Positions 41,101-50,124 of a stretch of DNA of 64,000 nucleotides are shown here, piece by piece. The notes under the pieces are model-generated. The model was not told where the DNA came from. It did not search any database and was given only the letters and a program-made list of their open reading frames with translations. The position numbers and the translations under genes were made by a program. Source of the stretch: Christiangramia oceanisediminis (lineage in GTDB: Bacteria; Bacteroidota; Bacteroidia; Flavobacteriales; Flavobacteriaceae); assembly GCF_022570735.2 (NCBI RefSeq), contig NZ_JANCNS010000001.1:1426001-1490000 (forward strand), written 5' to 3'. Position 1 is the stretch's first letter; every line of letters starts with the position of its first letter.

Positions 41101-44100
41101 CCTGAACATTCCTGCAAAGGATGAGACCACGATGTCTATCACCTATACACCTTCTAGAATAGGAAATGAAAATGCGGTGATCAAAATGACCAGTGCAGCA
41201 GGTGACGTTTATGAGTTCAACGTTTTCGGTGTGGGAACAGCTCCTGCTGAAATGACCGTAGCACCTTCTGTGATCGATCTGGATAATTTAATGGTTGGAG
41301 ATTCGGCCCAGGCAAACGTTACCATTACCAATAATGGGGAATATCCATTACAGTTCGGTTTCCCTGCATTTGCAGATGATCTAAGCCATATCGATAATCT
41401 TCCTGAATATGTTCAGAAGTTTAATTATGTGGCAGAGACTACTCCATATAATGGTTATGAATTTAATGACATTTCAACTTCAGGAACCGATGTAACTGAT
41501 TTCTTTATCAGAAACTCAGGTGAGGATTTTTATAATGTAGAGCTTGGATTTGATTTCCCTTACTACGGGGACTCTTATGATAACCTGTATATTACCAACC
41601 AGGGTGCAATCACCATGGCTACGAACAGTAATTTTGCTTCCTCTCCGGGTTATGGTCGTACGCACCTGCCAGACGGTTATATAGCAGCCCTAATGAAAGA
41701 ATGGGCATTTAGTAAAGGAGGAAGTGTTCATTATAAAAGAGAACCTGGAAAATTCACGCTTCAGTATACTGATGTTAGAAATGATAGGGACCGCGATAAT
41801 GTAGCGATCACTTTCCAGATCGAATTGTACAGCAATGGGGATATTAAGTTTATCTACGACAAGTTCGAAGGACTTTTCGCATACCAGTTAAACGGATTTT
41901 ACGCTGCGATCGAAAATGCGGAAAGAAACGATGGGGTACTTTTACATTCACAGAATGACCAGGTAAGTTTACCTCACAGACCTCAGCAGATCGTACATAT
42001 CCATAGCCCGGGTATTGGTCTTATAAAAGATGTTGTTGAAGCAAAAGGACTCATACAACCAGGAGAATCTAAAGATGTGGTGATCACTGTTGATGGGGAA
42101 AAACTAATCGAAGGAGATCATACCGAATATATTTCAGTTCTTTCTAACGATCCGTTCAATAGTTCACAGGCTGTCGAGATCAACCTGAACGTAGTTGGAG
42201 GCGGAGTTTCTAACCTGGTTCTTAGTGAAACAGAGGTGGAACTTGGCGATGTTTTCCAGCAAGCGAGCGTTGAAGGTGTTATCGAACTGAAGAACGAAGG
42301 ATCCAGGGTGATGAATATCACTAATATCGCATTTTCCAATGGGCAGCTAAGCTTTGAAGGAGAGAACAGCGTGGTGATAGAGCCTAACCAGACTTATTAT
42401 TTAGAGTATAGCCTGGATACGCAAACGCTTGGTCCAATTGATGACATGTTGGTGATCACAGATGGAGAAGGAGATAAGCATGAGGTAAGCTTTACAGGGG
42501 AGATCATTGCTGCTCCTGCGATCGAAGTGATGGAAACTTCTTATGCTGAGTCTATGGCTCCAGATGAAGAGGTGGAAAGAAGCTTTAAGGTTTCCAATAC
42601 GGGACAATCAACTCTTGAGTATGCAATCGCAGCCTCAGAGCATGTTACAGTGAATGAAGCCGAAGCAGCTCAGAATTCTGTAGAAGACTTTACGTATGTA
42701 TACAGAACAACTTACGATGATGGATCTAAACCGACTTACCAGTGGATAAAGCTTGGTTTGGAAGATAAAGTTCCATTCTATCTTTCTAACGGAGATTTCT
42801 GGGAGCAACTGGAACTGCCGTTCGAATTTGAATTCTATCAAAAGAAATACTCAAAGATCTGGATGGGAACACAGGGTGTTCTAAGTCTTCAGGAAGAAGT
42901 TAATGAAGCTTATTCTACATTTTTCCCGAATAGAATTCCCAGAGAAGACGATCTAAATGCGATGATCGCTCCTTATTTCGCCACTGGAGGACCTTCTGTA
43001 ACTTCAGATGAGGCAGAATGGGGAAGATTCATGAAAGCCTTTGATGATAAGGTTGTTTTCGAGTGGAGAAATTATACACCTGGTGGATTTAGCCCAACCT
43101 ATAGTTTCCAGGCCATTCTTTATAAAAATGGAAAGATCAAGTTCCAGTATAAGAATGGTTCGGCTGCTGGAGGTGTAATAGGGATCGAGAATGAAGACGG
43201 AACAGAAGGTGAAGAGATCGTATTTGCCCAGCCTTTCGTTGCAGATGGTGTAGCGGTAGATATTTTTCCAGCTAAAAAGGAAACCCTGGAAGCAGGCGAA
43301 AGCAGATCTTATGATCTTACAATTAGCAGCATGGGCTCTAATGCCGGAGTATATACTGAGTCATTGAAGCTTATTAATAATACACCGCTCACTCCTGAAG
43401 TGGAAGTGCCAGTAGAGATCACTGTAAGCGGTGAACCAATGTTCAGCTTTAATCCGGATACTTTGGATCTTGGAGAGAAAATGCTTCTTCCAGGTGCTTC
43501 ATTCGTAGAAGAAATCAGCTTTTCCAATACGGGAGAGAAGGACATGACGGTGACCAACTTAAGAGTTGAGGATCCTTCAACCGTTAAAGTCGAACATCTT
43601 GTAAGCGGATTCTTTGGACCTAGCTGGACGGCGGTAAGACCAACCGATGTATTTACGGTTGAACCTGGTTTTGAATCAAAGACCTTCAGGGTTACAGTTA
43701 GTCCTCAGGCTCCAAATTCGGCCTATACGAATGCCGTAATTGTGGATACCGATTATGGTACAACCGAAGAAATGCCGATCATGGCAGACTTCAAAGCGCC
43801 TCCGGTATTTACAGTTAACCAGGATCCAATCTATCATCTGGCTTATACCAATGATATTTATAGCCATATACTGGATTTTGGAAATATCGACGGAGAATCA
43901 CCTTTAGTGTATACCATTGGAATGAGTTATGACAGGCCAGACGCACAACCTGCGCAGGCTGCTCAAAACTCAGGAAGCGAGGCAACCTTGTTGAGCAAGG
44001 CTCATACTTCAAATTCGGGTAACCAGGTTGCTGTTCAGTACAATACCGAATTTGCTAATCTGTTATCTTATGATGATGCTACAGCGCCTGCGACCCTTCT

Positions 44101-45559
44101 AGGTTTTGACGGAACTTCAGAATTCATCATTTCCACCGAATTCATAGCGCCTGAAACAGGATTCAATTTATCGCATATTCAAACCTGGTATGCGCCAGGT
44201 AGCTGGTTAAATTCAGATATTACTATTGAGATTCGAGTTGGAGATAAGGTGGAGACCGGAGAGGCTGTACATAACGAAGTTGTGAATCATACAGTTGATG
44301 CCGAAGATTTTGATGGAGAAATGCTAACATTTGAACTGAATAAAGTCGTGGAAATGCAGCCATACGAGAAGTTCTATGTTGTGATCTCTTATCCTCTGGG
44401 TGCCGACTTCCCACAGGGAGTTGCCAATACAGATGAATATGTAAGAAACAGGTTCAAATTCTTCAATGCAGGTAACTGGTATGACCTGGGTGATGGTGGT
44501 TTTCCTGAATCAGGCTGGATGGTACGCGCCGGCGAGATAGAAGCAGCCCAGAAGAACTGGATAAATATAGCCGGAATGACGGAAGGCGAAATAGCTGCCG
44601 GAGCAACAGACCAGGTGGAAGTTCAGCTGATCCCTGAAAGAGCAGAATATGCGCAGAACAAGGCTAACCTGATCATTGGAACTAATGATCCTGAAATGGA
44701 AACGGTTAAGATCCCTGTAACTCTTGAGATCAACCAGGCACCAGACCTTGTTCTTGACGATAGATACTACGTGAATGAAAATGAAACACTGAACATCACT
44801 TTAGGAACTTCAGATCTTGAAGGGGATATGGTTACCGGTGCTAGATTGGTAGAGGATAATCCAAAGACCCAGCTTAGTTTCGAAGAGGGGATGGTAGGTT
44901 TCACTTTCAGTCCAGACTTTGAAGATGCTGGTATTCATACCTTCGAGATCATGCTTGAAGATGAAAATGGAATTGAAGGGATTTCAACCATCACGGTAGA
45001 AGTGATTGATGTGAACAGGAATCCGGAGGCAACTGCCATTGGAACTCAAACCATCAACCTGTATACCGGGGAGTACCGTTTGGATCTTTCTGAAATCTTC
45101 ACAGATCCTGATGGAGATGAGGTAAACAGCTTTAGGCCGGAAGCTAACAATGATGTGGTGGATATCTTCCTGAATGATGAAATCATGTTGGCAAGCCCAT
45201 CTAGACTGGGAACATCTACCATTACCTTAAAAGGAACTGATGGCCGTGGAGGAGAGGTAACCACCGCTTTTGATATCGTGGTGGTGAATAAAGTTCTTGA
45301 GGATAGTGTGCTTGAAGAAAGCTGGAAAGTACATCCTAATCCGGTGAACGAAACCATGTTCATTAAAATGTATAAACCAGTGATGGAGAAGATGAGCATC
45401 AAATTCTACAATACACTGGGAGCCCTGGTAAAATCTACACAATCTGAAGGTTCAGATTCGATGATCGAAGTGCCAGTAGCTAATCTTAGTCCGGGTATAT
45501 ACTTTGTGGAAATTGCCACAGAGAATGCCCGATCTGTCAAAAAGATTGTGAAGAATTAG
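38144..45559 (+). CDS. Giant secreted subtilisin-like (S8) protease with T9SS sorting domain
   Basis: About 2471 aa. Signal peptide LGILSIMFLVVGSLNVLAQ; prodomain to about 190; S8 catalytic domain with Asp in VAIVDGGVDAQHEDL (about 206), His in DHGTHVAGTVAA (about 262) and Ser in GTSMATPHASGVAAL (about 438). Then come an Fn3-like domain, several ASH/HYDIN-like Ig repeats (LEFGTVFNGLSSTKEMTIVNSG, VIDLDNLMVGDSAQANVTITNNG, LDLGEKMLLPGASFVEEISFSNTG), cadherin-like domains and a type A sorting domain (WKVHPNPVNETMFIKMYKP to the end). The frame opens 54 codons earlier at 37982. The internal ATG puts the signal peptide first and was preferred. Confidence 0.93.
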   Translation: MNKITYLFKKLGILSIMFLVVGSLNVLAQNQDFVPGKVRIKIEPNQLETVVKGMKQSSTAGQLKTGLQSFDKVSEKYAASKMVRVFPDAGKNEFKHVKHGLHLWYEVEVNSQADMAAVAREYGTVQYVTTAEPVRVKILDYKGVTEAKSPTVASAPLTTNDPYLNDQWHLFNDGTLPGSEAGADINVKPAWDITTGTSNVVVAIVDGGVDAQHEDLKDNMWINEAELYGEPGVDDDFNGYVDDVYGYNFADGKGEIIPQDHGTHVAGTVAATSNNGKGVAGVAGGSGNGDGVRIISAQVFSENGGGNFAAAIVYGADNGAVISQNSWGYQSSGYYEQAVLDAIDYFVEEAGKYPGSPMKGGVVLFAAGNNGVEELHYPAVYEKTIAVAATGTNYSKAPYSSYGDWVDLSTTGGDVSQGNKNQILSTLPGNRYGYMQGTSMATPHASGVAALIVSQYGSSSFTNEQLKNRLLTGVRDIESHNPDYTGKLGVGYLDALLAVMPNDEQAPDAINDFTLEGISQDFANFSFTVPADNGDGTPYQYRVYWSTNADMSAKSEMILKNDFREVGDLIETTVEGLEFNTNYYFAVVAEDRWGNVSEMSAVLNGMTNEGPDIASETANFEFSLDVQMETSAMDSMKIQNLQNGILKWTAETREVSNQASFNSIQLPAAGTPSAGTNKIEMLQIEAIEAFASNGAVQNAWEASEKKYFSPTPIYIIGEEDTTKTNSTATRFDVTNPEGFNLTDVTSYFRLDQEDGPAVMEIYKGNQINEDNLIYRDDRFVGRSEDDTRYYPLKLNEQLFFEQGESFWIVFHIPAGNLYPAGVAPETSPEYSDRCLMSFDLGETWQSLESALGGDNFVWVVTAASKTEPLGEYTTLTPAEGEINGMGEMNMDVDVNGSNLVNGDYYSNIVIQSNDEDTPFYRVPMKLTVSGQKPALNTNNILEFGTVFNGLSSTKEMTIVNSGLGRFRTQSVTSSNPAFKVNSSTWSLNIPAKDETTMSITYTPSRIGNENAVIKMTSAAGDVYEFNVFGVGTAPAEMTVAPSVIDLDNLMVGDSAQANVTITNNGEYPLQFGFPAFADDLSHIDNLPEYVQKFNYVAETTPYNGYEFNDISTSGTDVTDFFIRNSGEDFYNVELGFDFPYYGDSYDNLYITNQGAITMATNSNFASSPGYGRTHLPDGYIAALMKEWAFSKGGSVHYKREPGKFTLQYTDVRNDRDRDNVAITFQIELYSNGDIKFIYDKFEGLFAYQLNGFYAAIENAERNDGVLLHSQNDQVSLPHRPQQIVHIHSPGIGLIKDVVEAKGLIQPGESKDVVITVDGEKLIEGDHTEYISVLSNDPFNSSQAVEINLNVVGGGVSNLVLSETEVELGDVFQQASVEGVIELKNEGSRVMNITNIAFSNGQLSFEGENSVVIEPNQTYYLEYSLDTQTLGPIDDMLVITDGEGDKHEVSFTGEIIAAPAIEVMETSYAESMAPDEEVERSFKVSNTGQSTLEYAIAASEHVTVNEAEAAQNSVEDFTYVYRTTYDDGSKPTYQWIKLGLEDKVPFYLSNGDFWEQLELPFEFEFYQKKYSKIWMGTQGVLSLQEEVNEAYSTFFPNRIPREDDLNAMIAPYFATGGPSVTSDEAEWGRFMKAFDDKVVFEWRNYTPGGFSPTYSFQAILYKNGKIKFQYKNGSAAGGVIGIENEDGTEGEEIVFAQPFVADGVAVDIFPAKKETLEAGESRSYDLTISSMGSNAGVYTESLKLINNTPLTPEVEVPVEITVSGEPMFSFNPDTLDLGEKMLLPGASFVEEISFSNTGEKDMTVTNLRVEDPSTVKVEHLVSGFFGPSWTAVRPTDVFTVEPGFESKTFRVTVSPQAPNSAYTNAVIVDTDYGTTEEMPIMADFKAPPVFTVNQDPIYHLAYTNDIYSHILDFGNIDGESPLVYTIGMSYDRPDAQPAQAAQNSGSEATLLSKAHTSNSGNQVAVQYNTEFANLLSYDDATAPATLLGFDGTSEFIISTEFIAPETGFNLSHIQTWYAPGSWLNSDITIEIRVGDKVETGEAVHNEVVNHTVDAEDFDGEMLTFELNKVVEMQPYEKFYVVISYPLGADFPQGVANTDEYVRNRFKFFNAGNWYDLGDGGFPESGWMVRAGEIEAAQKNWINIAGMTEGEIAAGATDQVEVQLIPERAEYAQNKANLIIGTNDPEMETVKIPVTLEINQAPDLVLDDRYYVNENETLNITLGTSDLEGDMVTGARLVEDNPKTQLSFEEGMVGFTFSPDFEDAGIHTFEIMLEDENGIEGISTITVEVIDVNRNPEATAIGTQTINLYTGEYRLDLSEIFTDPDGDEVNSFRPEANNDVVDIFLNDEIMLASPSRLGTSTITLKGTDGRGGEVTTAFDIVVVNKVLEDSVLEESWKVHPNPVNETMFIKMYKPVMEKMSIKFYNTLGALVKSTQSEGSDSMIEVPVANLSPGIYFVEIATENARSVKKIVKN

Positions 45560-45583
45560 TTTGATTTAGATTCCATCTTTTTT

Positions 45584-45617
45584 AACCCGGCTCCTCCCTA
45601 CAGAGCCGGGTTTTTTT
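45584..45617 (+). terminator. Terminator after the giant protease
   Basis: AACCCGGCTC and GAGCCGGGTT form a perfect 10-bp stem around CTCCCTACA, followed by T residues. It closes the porV-protease operon. Confidence 0.9.
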
Positions 45618-46183
45618 ATGTGCAGTAGTGGGCAGTCTCAAAATAGGAAAACTGAGATTTACAGGGTCTTTGAATCCTGGTGTTCGGTTTTGAATAATTT
45701 TTTGAAATTGTTAAGGTTACTATAATGCACTTGATGTGAACGAACGGCTAATTAATATTTTAAAATCCTGTAGGTCGTTGATTATCAATAATTAATTGGT
45801 TTGGTCAATTTTTTGAAAATTTGGAAAAAATTAAAAAATTAACAAAACCATTTGCTTTGAATCGAAACTATTTCTTAAATTCACTTCATATTAAAAAGTA
45901 TAATCAACTATTATTTAATATTACACTTAATTAACCGGCCCCTAACCCTTACCTTTATCTTTATTTTCTTCCCCCCGTGCCCTAAGTTATTTTGCCCTTT
46001 GGCAAAAAGCCATTTATATTTTCAGTGATCCTCTATTGGGATTATTGTGGCGAAGCCCTGACCTTAAATCTCAAACTTTCGAAATTATATTGATTCGTTG
46101 CGTAAAATCTGGTGAACGAATAACTAACAAAAGTTTGATTCTTCTTAGCAGGTAAGACTAGGTAATCATGAAAAAGAAATTTT
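45618..46183 (+). promoter_or_regulatory. Long leader of the polysaccharide cluster
   Basis: About 565 bp without a gene. An AT-rich part (about 45690-45935) is followed by a polypyrimidine tract (about 45941-45976), a perfect hairpin TTTGCC-CTTT-GGCAAA (45991-46006) and a possible -7 box TATATTTT (46015-46022), 20 bp after TTTG. Long leaders are where UpxY-family antiterminators are known to act in Bacteroides. A 13-codon ORF starting at 46168 overlaps the upxY-like start in another frame. Confidence 0.45.
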
Positions 46184-46666
46184 ATGGGATGGTTTGTACT
46201 GTACACTAAGCCTAAATCTGAAATTAAAGTAGCCGATTCCTTAAGGGATGCGAATTTTGAGGTTTTTTGTCCTACGACTACGGTAGTCCGGCAATGGAGT
46301 GACCGAAGGAAGAGGCTTGAAGTACCTTTATTTACCTCTTATGTTTTCATCCGAATAAAAAATTCAGAAAGGTCAAAGGTCTTTGGATTTCCCGGGGTGA
46401 TCCGGTATTTGTTCTGGTTGGGAAAACCAGCCATTGCAAGGGATGAAGAGATTGACCTTATCAAGGCCTGGCTGAACGATGACAGGATCGAGAATATTGA
46501 AGTAAGAAATATATGTCCTGGTGACCGGGTAAGAATTAAATCTGGTCCGTTTAAAGAGCGGGTAGGAATGGTCCAGGAATTGGGTTCAAAAAGAATAAGA
46601 TTGGTGCTTCAGGAATTGGGGGTAACCGTGAACCTTCGACTCAACGAATTAAGTTTGCAGACCTAA
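46184..46666 (+). CDS. UpxY-type NusG-like transcription antiterminator
   Basis: A 160-residue specialised NusG paralogue. The NGN domain is WFVLYTKPKSEIKVADSL, FCPTTTVVRQWSDRRKRLEVPLF and YVFIRIKNSE; the C-terminal KOW is CPGDRVRIKSGPFKERVGMVQELG. Housekeeping NusG lies with secE and rplK; this one opens a surface-polysaccharide cluster, as UpxY proteins do in Bacteroides, where they prevent premature termination in their own leader. It is probably the cluster's transcriptional switch. Confidence 0.88.
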   Translation: MGWFVLYTKPKSEIKVADSLRDANFEVFCPTTTVVRQWSDRRKRLEVPLFTSYVFIRIKNSERSKVFGFPGVIRYLFWLGKPAIARDEEIDLIKAWLNDDRIENIEVRNICPGDRVRIKSGPFKERVGMVQELGSKRIRLVLQELGVTVNLRLNELSLQT

Positions 46667-46788
46667 GCGTTATGACTCATTTCATAGGATTCAATACGTA
46701 GTTTCCCTTGGTTTTGGGACATAATTTTACAAATATTGGTTCTACTCCACAGTCACCTTTATCATGTGTTTACCAAAATAGAGGTCTT

Positions 46789-47769
46789 ATGAAGTTGCTT
46801 TATCTTGATAGTTCAATTTCCCGGCTGGCAGACCCTAAAGGTGAAGTACTTAAGGCTATAAAAATGGAGTTGGGTTACAGGGAAGAGGTGCAGGAGGTAT
46901 TTTCCCCGGAAATGGCCGATGCAATAATCATTCAGGAACGATCTTCTTTTAAGAATTTCAGGTATAGAAGTGAATTGCTTGCAGATCCGGTTATTTCAGA
47001 ATTTCCTCATAAGGTCTTTACCTTGAATTCTGAAGACAGTGCAACCGGACTATTGAAAGGCTTGTACACAAGCTTGCCCAGGGAAAGGTTTAATAGTACT
47101 GAAAATGCTATCGTACCATTTATGCAATTTCCTAACGAGTATGTATTTGAGAGGTTAGATGAGGTGCCTGGAGCAAAATACCTGGCCTCCTGGAGAGGTA
47201 ATGTAAAGTCTAATAAATTAAGGCGGAAACTCCTTGAACTTTACCAGGATGATAATAGATTTTTGCTGGAAACCACAAATAGTTGGCTAAACCATAGTGA
47301 AAGCGAAAAAAGGGCCTATGTACGGCTTATACTCCAATCTAAATTTTCACTCTGCCCGGCAGGTTGGGCACCTGTTAGTTTCAGGATATATGAAAGTATG
47401 GCTTTAGGTAGGTGTCCGGTTATCATAGCAGATAGTTACGTTCCTCCTGCCGGACCTGAATGGGAAAAATTCAGTCTATTCTTTCCGGAAAGAAAAATTA
47501 ATCGCCTGGCTTCCTTTTTAAAGGAAAATGAATACAGGGCTGAAGACTTAGGTAAAAAGGCTTTTGAGGCCTGGGAAAAGTATTTTAATTCCGATTGTAT
47601 AACTAAGTATTATGCAGACGCTGTTCTTGCTTTAATTAAATCGAATTCAGAATTGTCCAGGGCCAGGGAAATAGAACGTTGGAACTCGCTTAAACTTCAA
47701 TGGGAAAATGGCTGGACTATTCCACAGAGGGCGCTTAACAAAATAAGAAACCTCAAGGCATTTTTCTGA
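46789..47769 (+). CDS. Exostosin-like glycosyltransferase
   Basis: About 326 aa. The C-terminal half shows the exostosin pattern SKFSLCPAGWAPVSFRIYESMALGRCPVIIADSYVPP, matching the EXT-type GT47 donor-binding region. The N-terminus is compact without a signal peptide, so it acts in the cytoplasm. The frame is open from a TTG further upstream; ATG before KLLYLDSSISRLAD was chosen. The donor sugar is not predictable. First sugar-transfer gene of the cluster. Confidence 0.78.
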   Translation: MKLLYLDSSISRLADPKGEVLKAIKMELGYREEVQEVFSPEMADAIIIQERSSFKNFRYRSELLADPVISEFPHKVFTLNSEDSATGLLKGLYTSLPRERFNSTENAIVPFMQFPNEYVFERLDEVPGAKYLASWRGNVKSNKLRRKLLELYQDDNRFLLETTNSWLNHSESEKRAYVRLILQSKFSLCPAGWAPVSFRIYESMALGRCPVIIADSYVPPAGPEWEKFSLFFPERKINRLASFLKENEYRAEDLGKKAFEAWEKYFNSDCITKYYADAVLALIKSNSELSRAREIERWNSLKLQWENGWTIPQRALNKIRNLKAFF

Positions 47770-47815
47770 ACTTTCCTACTGAACTTATTCTCAATGATGA
47801 TACAAAATCAATTTA

Positions 47816-49087
47816 GTGATCTCTGTCTGGAAACATTATGATCTTACAAAATTTAACCTGTGGATCCGGTTAATAGGTATAACCGGATTAACACAAGTGC
47901 TGGTTCAGTTCCTGGGGTTTATAAGTGGCGTTCTTGTTATCCGGCTGCTTCCAGTTGAAGAATATGCCCTGTATACTCTGGCTAATACGATGTTGGCGAC
48001 AATGGTATTACTGGCTGATGGCGGAATTTCTACAGGGGTGCTATCTCAGGGTGGAAAAGTTTGGAAAGATGAGATAGAGCTTGGAAAAGTTCTTAGCACC
48101 GGGATCTACTTGAAGAAAAGATTCGCTTACTTAAGTATAATAGTTGCCTTCCCGATATTAATTTACTTATTGCTCAGGCATGATGCCTCATGGTTAACGG
48201 CTATTTTAGTCGCATTAGCAATCATTCCCGCATTCTATGCTCAATTTTCAGATTCGCTACTCACAATAGTTCCAAAACTGCATCAAAATATTGGGGATTT
48301 ACAAAAGAACCAGGCTGTAGTAAGTTTCGGGAGATTAATTTTAACTACCTTATTTCTTTTTATTTTTCCCTTTACTTTTCTCGCCTTACTTGCTAGTGGT
48401 ATTCCACGTATTTATGGGAACAGGCGGTTAATGAAGATTTCAGCCATAAATGTTGACACTAGCCAGCAAAAAGATCCGGTTTATACAAAAAGGATCATAA
48501 GTACCGTAAAAAGGCTTCTACCCGGCATAATATATTATTGTATTTCCGGCCAGATCACCATATGGTTGCTGTCCTTTTTCGGGAGCACAACCTCAATAGC
48601 CCAAATAGGTGCTCTCGGGAGACTCGCCGTGGTACTGTCACTATTAAATTACCTTACAGGAACCTTATTAATACCCAGGTTTGCCAGGAAGGAAAATAAA
48701 AGGGAGGCGCTTTTAGTGCTTTTTTTAAAAATAATGTTAGTGACGATATTTTTCTTAACCGGAATAGTGCTGATAGTTAATTTTTTTCCCGATCAGATTT
48801 TATGGATTCTTGGCGATGAATATACCGGTTTGCAAAAGGAACTTACACTTATAATTATGGGAAGTGCTCTAAATATTGTAGCGGGGGTTGCCTATTCGCT
48901 TAATGCGAGCAGGGACTGGATTTTGAATCCGTTGATATCTATAAGCTTAAGCGTACTTTCAATCATTGTAGGGATAATTATATTCGATGTTTCAATCCTT
49001 AAAGGTGTGCTTTACCTGAACATCTTTTTGGCCATTTTTCAAATCTTAATATACGGGAGCTACTCCGCCTATAAATTGATGAAATAA
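47816..49087 (+). CDS. Polysaccharide flippase (Wzx-like)
   Basis: A 423-residue MATE-fold/PST-family membrane protein with about 12 spans; an N-terminal half (VLVQFLGFISGVLVIRLLPVEEYALYTLANTML) typical of Wzx; and a C-terminal half with GSALNIVAGVAYSLNASRDW. It would flip undecaprenyl-linked repeat units across the inner membrane. No ATG is available in frame at the right place; translation appears to begin at GTG. It ends in a TAATG junction with the next gene. Confidence 0.82.
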   Translation: MISVWKHYDLTKFNLWIRLIGITGLTQVLVQFLGFISGVLVIRLLPVEEYALYTLANTMLATMVLLADGGISTGVLSQGGKVWKDEIELGKVLSTGIYLKKRFAYLSIIVAFPILIYLLLRHDASWLTAILVALAIIPAFYAQFSDSLLTIVPKLHQNIGDLQKNQAVVSFGRLILTTLFLFIFPFTFLALLASGIPRIYGNRRLMKISAINVDTSQQKDPVYTKRIISTVKRLLPGIIYYCISGQITIWLLSFFGSTTSIAQIGALGRLAVVLSLLNYLTGTLLIPRFARKENKREALLVLFLKIMLVTIFFLTGIVLIVNFFPDQILWILGDEYTGLQKELTLIIMGSALNIVAGVAYSLNASRDWILNPLISISLSVLSIIVGIIIFDVSILKGVLYLNIFLAIFQILIYGSYSAYKLMK

Positions 49088-50025
49088 TGAATTCTGTCAT
49101 TTGTACCTTATCGGAAGGGAGTTATCATTTTGGGGTAGCGGCCTTGATTAATTCCTTGAATACTCATGGTTTTAAAGGTGAAATTTATATTGGGTACCGG
49201 GGAGAATTACCGGAATGGGCAAAAAATTCTGAAACTATTTCCAGTAAATCAAGGTCACTCACCATACGCATCACTCAGGGTTTTTCTGCAGTTTTTATGC
49301 CTCTCGAAACAGATTCTCATTTCGCGTTTTATAAGCCTGATTTTATTTTAAAAATTTTTGTTGAAAGACCGGAAATTGATGCTGTTTTCTATTTCGACCC
49401 TGATATAGTCATAAAGTGCCACTGGAAAAATTTTGATAGCTGGGCACAGCATGGAGTGGCTTTAGTTCATGAGATTGTAGCGAATGATATGCCTGGAACT
49501 CACCCTAAACGGGCAGAGTGGAATAAGGTTATCAAAAAAGCAAACAAAGAGCCCGTAAGATACATAAGTTCTTATTTGAACTCCGGTTTTTGTGGTGTTA
49601 CCAGAGAATATTTAGAATTTGTGAGGATATGGAAACATATTATTGAAATTGGCCGAATTCATTATGGTTTAAATGTTCGTAAATTGATGTCTAGAGATAT
49701 GACAGATGTTTTTGCGATAGGCGACCAGGATGCATTTAATATGGCTGCGATGTGCGCTGATGTGCCAATTAGCGAAGTAGGTCCGGAAGGCATGGATTTT
49801 TTATATGGCGGGATCTATATGTCTCATGCTGCTGGTAAAACCAAACCATGGATAAAGTCATATATATATGAAAGTTTAAGGGGAAATCCCCCTTCCCTCG
49901 CAGATAAAAATTATTGGATCAATGTCCAGCACCCCTTAAAATTATATAGTAAATCAGAAGTACTATATAAAAATCTTGTTCTTAAAACTGCATCATTTGT
50001 AGGTCGTTTTTACAGGAGGTATTAG
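49087..50025 (+). CDS. Glycosyltransferase, GT-A fold (GT8-like)
   Basis: A 312-residue cytoplasmic enzyme. The start is MNSVICTLSEGSYHFGVAALINSL, and the metal/nucleotide-binding DxD occurs as VFYFDPDIVIK. Later YLNSGFCGVTREYLEF and IGDQDAFNMAAMC match the N-x-G-x-x-G and D-Q-D patterns of GT8-like enzymes. It shares one base with the flippase stop. Linkage and sugar are unknown. Confidence 0.75.
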   Translation: MNSVICTLSEGSYHFGVAALINSLNTHGFKGEIYIGYRGELPEWAKNSETISSKSRSLTIRITQGFSAVFMPLETDSHFAFYKPDFILKIFVERPEIDAVFYFDPDIVIKCHWKNFDSWAQHGVALVHEIVANDMPGTHPKRAEWNKVIKKANKEPVRYISSYLNSGFCGVTREYLEFVRIWKHIIEIGRIHYGLNVRKLMSRDMTDVFAIGDQDAFNMAAMCADVPISEVGPEGMDFLYGGIYMSHAAGKTKPWIKSYIYESLRGNPPSLADKNYWINVQHPLKLYSKSEVLYKNLVLKTASFVGRFYRRY

Positions 50026-50124
50026 TTTTTCTACTCTTAAATCCTTCAAAAAAATACAACTCAACCTCCTAGAAAATTTAGACCTGGCCTTAGGTTCAAA
50101 ATATAAAAACCATTTACAGATAGG

